Position numbers and translations under genes: made by a program. A stretch of DNA of 64,000 nt from Malaya genurostris (taxonomy: Eukaryota > Arthropoda > Insecta > Diptera > Culicidae), in contig NC_080572.1 of assembly GCF_030247185.1 (NCBI RefSeq), positions 247,162,570 through 247,226,569 on the forward strand, read 5' to 3'. Below are positions 27,500 to 39,744 of this stretch, in pieces; positions within the stretch are counted from its first letter, which is position 1, and the number at the start of each line of letters is the position of its first letter. Under the pieces are notes generated by a model. It made no database searches and had not been told where the DNA came from. It saw only the letters and a program-made list of their open reading frames with translations.

Positions 27500-27935
27500 A
27501 ATGATTTATTGATTATATTTCGGAAATAATCGAGATCGGAAGTTGTTGATGGAATTGGGCTTGGCTCTGCTTATCCGCAGTTTCGTTACTCCATCGCAGC
27601 TGATGTCCGTAGCGATGAACTGGTCCGGCAGGAAGGGCCTGTCTGTCTGATACTGACAAAGATATCGGGTTCGATTCCTGATTTGTTCAAGGATCTTACC
27701 GAGTAGGAAATTTTCTTGAATAGCCCTGGATAGTAAATCGGAAATATTTGAATGTTCTCTTGTTCTCAGTTGTACTTTAGAAGGAGAATCTATACCTGCT
27801 GGATTAACCATATCGTTTTATATTTAGTTAACTGTTTAAAATATGTGATGTAATATTTATTATCATTTAGATAATTCGTCCAGCTCACACCTTTGTAGGG
27901 GTATGAAGCGGGACCATCATCATCATCATCATTAG
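27500..27935. repeat. Possible 3' end of a retroelement with a (TCA)n tail
   Basis: On the plus strand a non-coding block ends CACCTTTGTAGGGGTATGAAG and then runs into ATCATCATCATCATCATC at 27915-27933, like the tri- or hexanucleotide tails of some RTE- or I-type elements. A 101-aa ORF lies on the minus strand (27506-27811) with no motif I can name. Confidence 0.3.
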
Positions 27936-28349
27936 TTGTTTTATAGTTCTTGAGTAAATATTCTATCGTTTAAAAAGTGTTTTCCTAGTACTTCTTTTTC
28001 GTCATCATTACTGTACAATCAACAGTTCTCGAGTCAAAAATTTCTGTAAAATCCATTTCTAGTGTTTGCTGGAATATTTTTTTTATCAAGAACTTGAACT
28101 CATGAAAATATTTTAAAATTGTCAATGTGTTGAATTCAATAACAGGCTCAAAATTAAAACATCGGAAAAGAAATTTCACTGGCGTTTTATTTTTCATAAT
28201 TTTTTTATGTTAATTTTGGAGTTTTTGAAAAAGTTTTTTTTTCAGAATGTTCAGTCGTTTCCCTGTCACTTCTTTTTCGACATTATTTTTCTACCAATAA
28301 CAGTTTCATACATAATTGAATTTTGAACCTTAATGTACTGGTTCCCATC

Positions 28350-28414
28350 TATAAAATGTTATATGATTCCTTATACCATATCCTCAAAACATTCAGCATC
28401 AACAACAATTCAAA
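28350..28414 (+). promoter_or_regulatory. TATA box and leader before the 51-codon ORF
   Basis: TATAAAA at 28350-28356 is followed, 35-45 bp later, by TCA-containing initiator-like words (CCTCAAAAC, ATTCAGC), then a short A/C-rich leader to the ATG at 28415. The spacing is slightly longer than the usual 25-32 bp. Confidence 0.25.
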
Positions 28415-28570
28415 ATGGTGAAAAATCCAACAGCTCGCGTAAACTTCAAGTTCACCATTAACGGCAATCAATTGCATCGCACAGAACGGGGTGTAAACAA
28501 CTGGCTACCAGCGTCGCACATGCAGACCGCAATTTATAGGACGAAGGATTCTGCTGCCCTGCGGTATTAA
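28415..28570 (+). CDS. Small hypothetical ORF, 51 aa
   Basis: The ATG has a strong insect context (AATTCAAAATGG). The product begins MVKNPTARVNFKFTINGNQL and ends with DSAALRY before TAA at 28568-28570. It is basic, with no signal peptide or membrane segment, and I do not recognise it. It could be exon 1 of a spliced gene: GT dinucleotides exist but none makes a clear donor inside the ORF. Support is the ATG context and the TATA-like element upstream; chance is a real alternative. Confidence 0.3.
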   Translation: MVKNPTARVNFKFTINGNQLHRTERGVNNWLPASHMQTAIYRTKDSAALRY

Positions 28571-30680
28571 TCCATCCCCTCGTCACTACCAGCTACGGGC
28601 CTTGGTGGTGTGTAGTGTGGTGTCCCAGTTTCCCACTTTACTCCACACGTGTAGCATCATCTGATGGCGATGGCTTCACCATTACATCCAATCCTCCACC
28701 CTCACCTCCTCCCGACGAGACTTCTTCTCTGACATAGTGAGAAAATCATCTCACCATGGCTGCTCACCAACAAGCGCAACAGGATGACCTAACCCTAGAA
28801 CCGGTCACAGGATTCTTATCTCGATTTCGGGTACATTCTCACGTGGTTTTCCACTCTCCGTATGATGAATGCAGTGAAATCAAGTTTTCTCCGCTTGATG
28901 CAAAAGAAACAGAGAGAGCGGGAGCGGATGAGCGAGCGAGAGAAAATCCACCAACGTGTAGGGAATTTTTTCGTTTCGGGATGGAAAATCTGTTTCAGTG
29001 GTGTCAGAATCATTGACGTGTTCGGACTTGACTGCACCGAAGTGGCCCCCCAGAGCGTGTGTGGCTGGACCTTAGTGATCCTTCGCAAACCACTTGTAGT
29101 GACCTCTTGCTCACTCGGTTCCGCAAATTACGGTGCCTTCGGCGGGATTGGATGCTGTTTGGAATGGGAACCAAAGTATCACCTGGCTAAGAGCAAGGAG
29201 AGGCTCTCTGCGTAGTGTCAGGCCTGCCGTGTTGTTTGTTTGTGGGTCAATCGCAGGCTAGCGGGAGGAAGAGCGGCTACAAGCGTGACTCTAAACAAGA
29301 AGAGCGACACGACGGTGTTTGACTCCAAAACCCACCAGGCTATCCTACCAGGATCTGTGCGTGCCTCGAGTGTGTGTACGTCTGCATCAGGGGGTGGCCG
29401 TTGGTCGACTTGATAAACGAGGAAAGCACCTGTAGTGAAAGCAGCCGTGAGAAAAAGCAACAAGAGATTCTGTGTGAGCAAACACTTTCGTCATATTGCA
29501 AGTGTGGGTGGCGTAGGCTGCTGCTGGAATTGTGGTTGGGATGACATGATGACAATGATACTAGAGAGCCAGAATAGATGAGAAACGAAAGAAAAATAGT
29601 TTTTAATTAGAGGAAGAATCAGAGAACAATTGTCGAGTGCTACAGGCAGCAAACAACTGACTGATGAGCTAAGCAAACGACAGGAAATGCTAATCGTAAG
29701 GAAGAAGAAGCAGGATTATCTTCTTACTCGATAAAGATTATCCTGTATCTGTGTCTTGCGAATCTGAAGAAATAGTGAGTTGTTTTTCCAGTGTGAGTTT
29801 TAATTGGACATTATAATTACGCTCAGCATGCAAACCGAGTGCCAAATTCTACATATACATGTTTAAAAGTGGAACGAAATTATATGGAAATGGCAAAGTG
29901 CCTTCGGAATTTTTAATCATCTTCATCCCGGTCACGGGCCAGCAGAAATCGTGTCGTCTTCATAGATCCTGCATGGCCGTTGAATGATGATCAGTGTCTA
30001 ATTGAAAACTGTTCTCACGATGTGACATGAAAACAATCAATTAGTGAAATATAATTGTTCGAAAATTTCGGAAAAAAAATGAATCTAGTAGCCACAGTGA
30101 TGTTTCACAACGCGAAAAGCATCCATCGGTGAGGGGTAGTGCCGCTTCTCATTTTCTCACTCTCCCGTGCCTTCCGAGTGATGGAGGATTCTGATGGCAA
30201 GGGCCTGCAAACTGCCACTGTGCTATGTAGTCAACCAAGTTCAGCAAAGAACAGTTCGTCTAGAACTTGGAAGATTCATGCAGATCACTGATGTGAAAAG
30301 TTTTCGTCTGCCCACGCATTTCAAAAACGTGGCGATGTGGTTTCTTTGTGTGTGCGTAAAGAAATTGGTTGCTTCAATTGAAAAAAAAAAAAGAATGTTT
30401 ATCCCCGCTGCTGGCTTTCCGCAGAACGAGTGAGATGGCGCCACACTAGCGCCAGGCAGCTGGCAGAGCAGCGGAGATACAAAAACCGTGGTCACGCACG
30501 GAAGAGCGAATGTGGCGAGAATCTAACCTATATATTACGAGTTGGTGTGTTGTTGGGGTTAACGTGCAGGAGTGAAACCATCTGCACTGGCAGCGATTGT
30601 GATACTCAACAATCAATTGTCAGTAGTGCGATATTCGACTGCGATAAAACTTTCCGATTTTATCTTTGATGTCTTCGATG
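28571..30680. other. GC-richer region resembling a long 5' leader or promoter region
   Basis: Base composition and word complexity differ from the surrounding AT-rich repeats: CCACCCTCACCTCCTCCCG near 28700, many GTGTGTG/GAGAGAG words, and no transposon signature. Short ORFs occur in several frames without homology. This could be the first exon and promoter of a gene whose coding part lies outside the window. The strand is not determined. Confidence 0.25.
28756..29016 (+). CDS. Hypothetical ORF, 87 aa, possibly an upstream ORF
   Basis: The ATG context is favourable (TCACCATGG). The product starts MAAHQQAQQDDLTLEP and has a charged middle (KETERAGADERARE). No known domain, no signal peptide. 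It lies in the GC-richer region and may be a chance or regulatory upstream ORF. Confidence 0.2.
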   Translation: MAAHQQAQQDDLTLEPVTGFLSRFRVHSHVVFHSPYDECSEIKFSPLDAKETERAGADERARENPPTCREFFRFGMENLFQWCQNH

Positions 30681-32037
30681 GCGTAATTTTTCGTTATCAT
30701 TCTGGGCTCAACGTTATTTTGTCACTCTCATAAAAATTATTTTTGGTGGCAATCTGTTAGTGATATGGTATTATTCTCAAAAGAGAACATTCATGTGGCT
30801 CTAATGTCTAAATTGTTTAGTTGCTCTTAACTGTTATGAAAATAGTTAGATAAAATCGTATCTTGTTCATTTATTGCTAATAGCGTTGCATTCATCGCTT
30901 ATACTAAAACCATTTGTTAAAATGAGATCTGCTAACTCTACAAGATGCATTGTCTCTAACGAAAAATGAAAATTGGTGCATTCGTTTCGAAGAACAGTGC
31001 TATACCCTTGGTCGAACTAAATTTGCGTGATATTGCTTCTAAAGACCGAAACGAAACCTCTAACGAAAATAGCATGTCTCACTTTGAGCAATCATATCTC
31101 AGGAATGACTCAATATTTGTATATACACGGAACCACCGGCGATCCCAATTAAACCGGAATATTAGTTGGTTTACTGAATTCGATTGCTTGGAGTTTGATA
31201 CAACTAATCGATTGTCTATTACTAGCAGAAACGATGGTTGAAACAAATAACATTTTATGGTAAAGATTTGAAAGATCACTTAGTCAGGAGTCAGAAATAT
31301 TTTAGTTGAGGTGGTAGCGCCTAAAAGATCGAAATAAACACCATTTTCACGATTTTTTTTCATTCAAAACTAAATTTTCAGTTTTCATTCAAAACTAATA
31401 ATGCAACAGTTTTACATGATACAAACCTCAATTCAAACAACATTTTTTAGTTTTTTCTTGGGAAAATTTTGAAAATTAATATTCGAGGATGCGTCTAAGT
31501 GTTATCAGAAGTCAAAAAATCCAAGTATCCAAGTTGTAGTTTCTAGACCTCTACGTTTTCATTTGATATTTTTTTATTTTTTAAATTTTCTGTGGTTGTT
31601 CAGAGTCAAAACTTCGATTTTCCTCGAAAAAATCCGAGAATTTTGTACCTGTAAATCCTCCCCAAAAGTAAAAAAGTAAAAAACCCTGTTTCAATCTTAG
31701 TTTTTATTAGAAATTTATGCAAGATCAGATGAAGTTTTTGACAATCTTTTTCCAGGGCCGGAATTCAGAAACCGTAACAGCTGTAAAAAGTTTTTATCGG
31801 CCATCAAGTAGTCAGGCTTACAAGTTTAAATAGTTATAAACTCTGCTTTGAAAATTTCGTTCTTATCTGTGCCGTATATTTTATGACGGTTAGACATTTC
31901 GACCAACATATAATACATTCAGTGCAAAACTCATGCATTGTGCATTATACTGAGTTAATGTAACGAAAAGTGATACCAAACGAAAACCTGTGCTCCTGTT
32001 ACTGCTGTATAAGAAATTCAAGTTGAATGGGTAGTAA
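30681..32037. other. AT-rich spacer, nothing recognised
   Basis: Two overlapping ORFs (30966-31241 plus, 31079-31279 minus) have no motifs. No repeat was recognised between 30681 and 32037. Confidence 0.25.
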
Positions 32038-33836
32038 TAGGGGAAAGGTGGGTAACCGTGCGCGGTACATATTGGTGCGCATCTTATTGTGAGCTCCTGT
32101 TAATTTTTACCATTATTTACTTACAATAAGTATTGAGATTTGACAAAATTAACTTTATTCGACTACATTTAAAATTCCCTGTTAATTTTATACCAATACG
32201 ACAGACGTAAATATGAAATCTGTCATTAGAAAATAGGCTTTATATCTATTTATAACAGAATCACGTTTTTTTTTGCTTTTCGACCCAAACGAAGTTATCA
32301 TCGAGTATTCCGAGTATTACGGAAAATTCATCGTGCGCATAATTGTGTACCACTGCGCACTATTAGGAACAAAACACGATTATTTTGTGGCTTTCATACT
32401 CGCAAGTAACAAAATAAATGTATTCATTCATTTGAGGATATTGAAAAATATGGTTTTATGTTTCCGTAGACGTGTTTACTATTTTGATAAAAGTAATATT
32501 TTATTTGTAATTAGCTGACCCGTCGAACTTCGTTTTGCCCAACAATTATTTGTTCAAATTTATGTTTTCTTACATCACAATTGTCAAACGACTAAATGGT
32601 TAACGTTTCTCTCCGTTATTTTTCTGATTAACCTACAATTAATGGAATTCGACACACATTCGCTTTAGCCCGAAAAAGAAATATCACCAAAAATTAATGT
32701 GAAAATGTGAAATACTTCTGTTAAGCAAAAATTGAGCAAATGTACAGATTATCATCTCATCTTTTGAATCAAAATACTGAACAGAGATCCCTCACTAATG
32801 ACTTCGACATAAAGGATATAAGGTGCCACGTTTTCTCTTCCAGATGTGATTCTTGCTTTCGGTAATCGATGAAGAAGCTCACTAACCAGAATTTTGTATT
32901 GATAAACCTAACAAAATGCTGTAGAGTTTCTCTTCTAGTGTTGTTCATTCGGTAGATTAGGATAGGTTTACAGTTTGTATTTAGTTCAAGTAACTAAAAG
33001 TTCGTAAAAAAAAGATTTCTGAAGAGTTTTCTGAACAATCCGTTTTTAAGGAAATACTTATACTTGATTGTTCACGCGACGGAACAAAACAAACTTTGAA
33101 GCTGTTACAGCTTTTAAGTAGTGAGAAAGTTTTCTCAGAACTTGTTCTGTACTTTCAAGTTGCCAAAAAGTGCCACGCGTACTTTAGAACTCTAATAAAG
33201 TGGGATATTTTTCAGGTACTGTGGAACTTCTGGTTGTTTGGAGAGACGACGCTTAAATTTTAATTTGATATTCATCTTATAAATTTGAACATTCTTCACA
33301 GAATATGAAATATAAAATGACGGTCTCGTTCCATTATAGTAATCATCTTGAACATTGATCTAAATGCAACTTATTATGTGCACTTAGTGTAATCTAAATC
33401 ATTAGAAAGCAAAATGTAGTGAAAATCTCTTAGTTTGACCTTAGCGCTTCTACAGTACAATCTTCTCATTGATTCACTCAAAAATATCCTGATTAGTTGA
33501 ACTCGCGATGACCAATACTATTCATCTGACTCCATTGAACACAATTCATCAACTGGTAAATAATATTAGAATTTTTTCTCCTGACTGAGCATTCCGTCAT
33601 TGAGTCATTTGTCGCCAACAGATTCTTTCAACAATCTAGTATCCCTTTTTTTGACGGTCAAACACTTATGCAATTCGTTATGCGCCAAACACCTATCGAT
33701 TATCTAGCAATTTCAGTGGAAAATTCCATTGTCCATACAAAACAACTTTATGGATTTTTCCCAATTTTCCGGCAAGTTTTTTTTAAGTACGGAGCCCGGT
33801 GGGGGTAAAAACTGATCAAACAAAAAAAGAATCATG

Positions 33837-34059
<223 letters not shown>

Positions 34060-34060
34060 C

Positions 34061-34984
34061 GGGTGATTTTTTAAGAGCTTGAGAACTTTTTTAAACAATA
34101 AAACGCATAAAATTTGCAAAATCTCATCGGTTCTTTATTTTAAACGTTAGATTGGTACATGACATTTACTTTTTGAAGATAATTTCATTTAAATGTTGAC
34201 CGCGGCTGCGTCTTAGGTGGTCCATTCGGAAAGTCCAATTTTGGGCAACTTTTTCGAGCATTTCGGCCGGAATAGCCCGAATTTCTTCGGAAATGTTGTC
34301 TTCCAAAGCTGGAATAGTTACTGGCTTATTTCTGTAGACTTTAGACTTGACGTAGCCCCACAAAAAATAGTCTAAAGGCGTCAAATCGCATGATCTTGGT
34401 GGCCAACTTACCGGTCCATTTCTTGAGATGAATTGTTCTCCGAAGTTTTCCCTCAAAATGGCCATAGAATCGCGAGCTGTGTGGCATGTAGCGCCATCTT
34501 GTTGAAACCACATGTCAACCAAGTTCAGTTCTTCCATTTTTGGCAACAAAAAGTTTGTTAGCATCGAACGATAGCGATCGCCATTCACTGTAACGTTGCG
34601 TCCAACAGCATCTTTGAAAAAATACGGTCCAATGATTCCACCAGCGTACAAACCACACCAAACAGTGCATTTTTCGGGATGCATGGGCAGTTCTTGAACG
34701 GCTTCTGGTTGCTCTTCACTCCAAATGCGGCAATTTTGCTTATTTACGTAGCCATTCAACCAGAAATGAGCCTCATCGCTGAACAAAATTTGTCGATAAA
34801 AAAGCGGATTTTCTGCCAACTTTTCTAGGGCCCATTCACTGAAAATTCGACGTTGTGGCAGATCGTTCGGCTTCATGATGAAATGTCAGAGCATACTGAG
34901 CAAATAATAATGCATGAAAATCATAACCTCAAAAAATCTGAGCAAATACTAATGCGTGAAAATCCTAACCTCAAAAAAATCACC
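34061..34984 (-). mobile_element. DD41D transposon, 5'-shortened copy inserted in TA repeat
   Basis: The right end (transposase 5' side) finishes CCTCAAAAAAATCACC, giving a terminal inverted repeat GGTGATTTTTT with the left end GGGTGATTTTTTAAGAGCTT. A diverged 35-bp direct repeat (ACTAATGCGTGAAAATCCTAACCTC-like, twice) precedes it. The flanks are TA-rich, consistent with a TA target. The sequence over the shared part differs from the copy at 18112-19031 by very few bases (one seen at 34379), which implies recent spread. Confidence 0.85.
34166..34876 (-). CDS. DD41D (mariner-type) transposase, N-terminally short, 236 aa
   Basis: The product starts MKPNDLPQRRIFSEWALEKL, then SDEAHFWLNGYVNKQN with the first catalytic aspartate, IWSEEQPEAVQELPMHPEK, GLYAGGIIGPYFFKD, FQQDGATCHTARDS with the second, and SCDLTPLDYFLWGYVK with the third, 41 residues on. 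It ends RSRGQHLNEIIFKK. The catalytic domain is complete and unbroken. The paired helix-turn-helix DNA-binding region expected for about 100 residues before it is absent, so the protein is shorter than a working transposase. It may be a non-autonomous derivative still mobilised by a full-length copy elsewhere. Confidence 0.85.
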   Translation of the reverse strand: MKPNDLPQRRIFSEWALEKLAENPLFYRQILFSDEAHFWLNGYVNKQNCRIWSEEQPEAVQELPMHPEKCTVWCGLYAGGIIGPYFFKDAVGRNVTVNGDRYRSMLTNFLLPKMEELNLVDMWFQQDGATCHTARDSMAILRENFGEQFISRNGPVSWPPRSCDLTPLDYFLWGYVKSKVYRNKPVTIPALEDNISEEIRAIPAEMLEKVAQNWTFRMDHLRRSRGQHLNEIIFKK

Positions 34985-35042
34985 TTTTATATATAGATAC
35001 TTCAAAAAGCTTAGGTGAGCACTAATCGTCACCTTTCCCCTA

Positions 35043-36010
35043 CTTTGCAAGCAGCATAATGAAGCATACTTTGTGATTAGATTTTTAATTTTGTTATTGT
35101 TTCAATGTAATTACAGCCGATAAATTCATAAACGTTGTGAGATTTCGTTCTTCCGTACATGCTATACGAAACCGAACAAAGCTCACTGTGTGCTTCGTTC
35201 CAAGGCGGTGGTGTTTTATTCTTCCTTACCAGCACGTACCGATGCGTACCGGTTTCGACGTCGTCATTTTGTATGACGATTTGAAAGTTTTGACTCTTCG
35301 CCATAGAATTTCGGAACCGGAAGTCGGATCTAGATGAAATTGCACTCTATCTTTTACGAGAACGAAAGCTTTAATTTGAATCAAAGTTTGTGAAAATCGG
35401 CTTAACCGTTTTTGAGAAATCGAAGTGAGCTCCGTTTTCGGAATTTTTCGTCACTATTCGGTGCTTTCGGAAACGGAAACCGGGGACAAGTAGCCCTCAA
35501 GTAGGTGTATATATTCATCAACTATCACGATCTGCCAGTTAGATGAATTTATCAATTCAAACTTGCACCTCGTTTCGCCATCACTTGTTAAAAAGTACTC
35601 ATGAAACTGAAAATTTGTCGATTATCGCACTGTAATACCGGAACCGGATATCGGATCCATATCGAGTTTTTGAAGACTTTTTAAAGAATTTCAAGACCTT
35701 TAATTTTCATCTTAGTTTGTGAAAATCGGTTAAGAAATTTTCGAAATAATTCAGTTCGCCTTTTCACATACGCATTTTCAAATACTACCTTGTAATATGT
35801 AATTGAACCGGAATGAATATAAGTTTGTTAAGATCGGTTAAGCCATCTATGTGAAAAGTGACATTTTTTCCATTTTTTGTGCACATTATCCTATAATTCC
35901 GAAACCGGAAATCAGATCGGGATAATATTCAATAGCAGTTTAGTAAGACCTTTCATTGGAATCTGAGTTTGTGAAAATCAATTAATCTATCTTTAAGAAA
36001 TTTAAATGAC
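35043..36010 (-). repeat. Composite repeat, inverted relative to 38695-39730
   Basis: The block containing a GTACGTGCTGGTAAGGAAGAATAAAACA-type sequence (here on the minus strand, 35130-35260) matches the plus-strand block at 38885-38960. It is followed by at least four 'CGGAACCGGAAGTCGGATC' blocks each with a TTTGTGAAAATCGG segment. No termini were recognised at the right edge. Confidence 0.6.
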
Positions 36011-36489
36011 ATTATTTGTCATATACACGTCATGTATTAGTCTATTACAAATATTAGGGAATAAAAGTAGTCGTGTCTCTGGTCGAGCATGTGTATGTGA
36101 ATTATTTGATTTTCATTTTTAGAGCCAAGATAACTGACGGACATTCATCTATCAAATCGCTTAGAACATAACAATTGTGTATCTTGAAGTAAACTTGATG
36201 ATGGATTGTGCATGATAGCTGCACTATTATTCATGGTGTATTTTCATAACATGAAAATATTCCATTTTGCAAAATAATGATTTATTTTACCAAGTTTAAA
36301 AATCAGAATTCAATCCGTGTTATTACCATCACAGATTAGGAAGCAATATATGAGCAAATCAGCAATCACCTTCCTATCAATTCGACCTTATGTCCTACTT
36401 GGTAGGAAAACTGTGTTTGCACACTCCAATTAATTTTTTTATTGCAAATTGATTGAATTGATGTTTTGTTCTAAATAATTTCGTCACAC

Positions 36490-37130
36490 AAAAAACCTCC
36501 GGTATGACAAAGAATATACATGTTTTTTTTCCAAAATTTCGATATTATTCCTTAATGTATTCTCCTTGAAGAGCAATACAATTGTTCCAACGTTGTTTCA
36601 ACACTTCGACACCACTTTTATGTTATGATATCTCCTTACCTAAAAAACAGCGATTTCATCATTATTCGATGCAAATCTTTTTCCAATAGGCTTCTTTTTT
36701 GAAAACCTCAGAACATAGAATAGTTGAGGAGGCCTAAATCTGGGGTACATGGTGGATCATTTCAATTCAATTTCAGTCCGCAATTCACGTTTCAATTAAC
36801 AGAATTTAGCTACCATTTCTATAGATTATTTTTAATCAGGTACGACAAAATGCGGTACCCACTATGTAAACAGTATTTTTCAAATTCAAGTGTTCGTGTA
36901 AAGCTACGAATACACTTCACGATAGTAGCTATCTTCTTTGACTTTACTTTGAAATTTTCCATTAGAATGGAATTATTTTTTCAGACGATTTCCGAAAAAA
37001 CAGCCACATTTTGATGACCAGAGCGTTGTGCATCATCCGCGTTTGAACGACCACGTAGAAATTCAACATATTAGACAATAATGGTCGATTTGTTTGGAGC
37101 AGAACTCGAAAAAAAAGGTTTAATAAGCAT
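36490..37130 (-). pseudogene. Decayed mariner transposase, catalytic part missing
   Basis: On the minus strand an N-terminal piece (EFLRGRSNADDAQRSG, around 37080-37020) is followed, after loss of the catalytic region, by a C-terminal piece: EVFKKEAYWKK near 36700 and VLKQRWNNCIALQGEYIKE ending at a stop at 36545. Both are mariner signatures. Stops and shifts abound. No TIR was found. Confidence 0.6.
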
Positions 37131-37271
37131 TAATCAAACCATGGAACTAGAGTGCAATAATCAGAAAATTTTCAATTTCATTGTTTATCTAAAAACATTG
37201 GCAAAAACAAATACAAATCCCATAAAATTAACTTATAATTTCTTCTAGTTTGCAGAACTTATTATTTTGTG

Positions 37272-38385
37272 CACGGAACGACCGAAATCAGCATTTTCGC
37301 GAAAAATTTAGTTGATTTGCTGATTTTAGTTAGTTATTTTTTGAGACAACTAAAAAAATCTTACTTTTGCTGATTTAGATTTTTTATTCTCATTCCCTTA
37401 ATAATAATAAAATATTTGTTGAAATGACTATTTTTTTTAGTTGAATTCACAAATTAAACGTACTGTCATTTCTTAGCTAAGGCACACTTCATATCCAGTC
37501 AACTAATTTTTTAGTTGAATTAAAGAAATATAATGTTGTTTTCAACCAATATGAATGGTTGAATTGGCTTCTGCAATCTGCAGCTATATGGCGCCCTGTC
37601 ACCGAAACGGTAACACCTTAATGACTACTAGCCACTAGATGGCACACTACTGCCGAAAAAAATTCAGACGCGGTTGTCTTTTCTATATTGGCAGGTATAA
37701 ATACGATGTTGTGTTGGAGAAAAAGACATAAACGAAACGTAAACATCTTTTTGAATTTTTTTTCTTCTAAATCACTGTTTCTTCATTCTCACTGAAAACT
37801 TTGAGCACTCGGAAAACAAAAACCGAATACAAATAGTACACCGGACGGCGCAGCTCGGAAGGTTTGAAGATACAAAAAACCTTCATCACAATTAGAGTGA
37901 AACATTCGAAATTCACATCACTGTTCCGCGTAAAAACATTATTACGCACAATCGCTTCAAGTGCGCACAAATTCTGAATAAATACACTTTCCACTAACAG
38001 TTTACGTAACACATGCGAAAAACATCTAAACAATTTGCGAGCAGTTTCAACAAGACTGTCCCTTTCAGCTTTTTAATGGATTGTTTTGCTTTGACACTGC
38101 TGTCCTTCAGTAATGACGGTGATAGATAAATAGAATCAAAGTTTCTGATTTTAATAACGAAATTAGTTGTCAATGAGAATTTCGTGTTGGATTGAAATAT
38201 TGCTGGTTTGTGTCCAGAATATTCGCCAACTAAACACATTCTCTAAAAATAAGAGTTTTTTTCAGCACAGTAAATTCTACATTTTAACTAATTTTATAGT
38301 TATTTTGGAAATTTTGTTGTTAGAATCAACTAATTCAAAAACAGTAATACGAATTAGGCGCAGAGCTAATTTCGGTCGTTCCGTG
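37272..38385. mobile_element. 1.1-kb TIR element, copy A
   Basis: Ends: CACGGAACGACCGAAATCAG at the left, and the reverse complement of the right end is CACGGAACGACCGAAATTAG (one mismatch in 20). Flanked by TG on both sides. The interior carries short ORFs (88, 81 and 106 aa) conserved in copy B only because the DNA is nearly identical; none has a known motif. No transposase, so non-autonomous; the superfamily cannot be assigned. Confidence 0.85.
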
Positions 38386-38694
38386 TGGGTAAATAAACCT
38401 GATTTGGCTCAAAAATCTCCCAATTTTCTGTTACGGAAGCCCCAGTCACGTACCCAGAGAGGCCTCAGACATGTGTTACAGAAATAACAAGACAGTAAAC
38501 GTAAATAAATGTAATACAATAACAGTTCCAGTGGAAACGTTTAAAGTGTCTGTTAAAAACACCCGTAAAAGGCACACCGAGGATTAGGTACATAAGCAAT
38601 CATCAGTAATATTATTTTTTATCTTTGGGCCTCTCCCGAAACAAAATCCTAGGTACGGGCCTGGGAAGCACCGAAGGTAGTGAAGAATAACTTT
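38386..38694. other. Spacer between copy A and the composite repeat
   Basis: About 300 bp without ORF or repeat signature. It contains a CCTAGGTACGGGCCTGGGAAG word near 38650, and 'GGAAGCACCGAAAG'-type words that recur at 39270 and 41690, so it may be the edge of the composite repeat. Confidence 0.3.
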
Positions 38695-39744
38695 AAAAGT
38701 AGAACTTCGATTTCTCAGCGATGCTTGAACCGATTTTCACGAATCGTGATTTAAATTGCTCCTACAGCTCCTATCGTCTCGAAAGCTACTGCGAAATTTC
38801 ATCCGGATCTGACTTTCGGTTCCGCAATTACAGGGTGATGAATGTCAAAGCTTTTAAACCACCATATAAAATAACGATACAAAACCAGTACGCACCGGTA
38901 CGAGCTGGCACGGAAGAATCAAACACAACTCGCCTTTACAAACAATGCACACAGCGGACTTTGTTCAATTTTGTACACGTTATAAAGAAAACGAAAACCA
39001 ACACTTACGCACACTGATTACTTACTCACTTTCCTCAGATATAGTTTATTGATTTTTACAAACTTAGGTTCAAATTAACGGTCTTATGATCCCATACAAA
39101 GTTTTAGAATTTCATCCGGATTCAACTTTCGGTTTCGGAATTATAAGGTGAAGAATAAAAAATGTATAGCGTCACTTTAAGCGGCGAAGCGAAAATCGTG
39201 AAAAAAGTCTAAACTGGGCTCGACTATTGTTAGTAGACGGCCTATCAAACTTCCCGGCTTCCCGATTCCGGAAGCATCGAAATAGTGTTTAAATACTCCA
39301 AAATGGAATTCAGACTATTCTCTTCGAGATGGTTTGGCCGATTTTCGTTAACTTAGGTTTAAGTAGAAGGTCTTATAATCCCAAAAAAATTCCAGAATTT
39401 CATCTGAATCCGACCTCCGGTACTGGGTTGAGAGGTGAAAATTGTATTGCGCCGTCTAATGCGACGAAGTGAAAGAGGGAAAAGTTCTTACGTTTGTTGC
39501 TGGCCCTACGAACGAACCAACTTCGGCTATTCCGGTCCTCGAAATTAGGTTTCGGAAGTATTGAAAATAGTAGTCAAAAATGCAAAAAATATCTAAAGGA
39601 TTCATACAGAATCCCTAAATTTATTGTGGATAATACTTCCAGTTCCGGAACTATAGGGTGTTTTGATTCGAAGACTTTGTTAGACTACATCTGAACAAAC
39701 TTTCCTGTTTCTATTCAATAAAAAGTTGTTTTTAAGAACTCCAC

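Noticed and set aside
27668..27678. GGTTCGATTCC, a tRNA B-box-like word
   Set aside because: No acceptor stem, anticodon arm or A box at the right distance, so not called as a tRNA or a tRNA-derived SINE.
37767..38239. Two ORFs (88 and 81 aa) found again at 55379-55851, which looks like conservation
   Set aside because: The whole 1.1-kb DNA is duplicated and near-identical; no sign of protein-level constraint.
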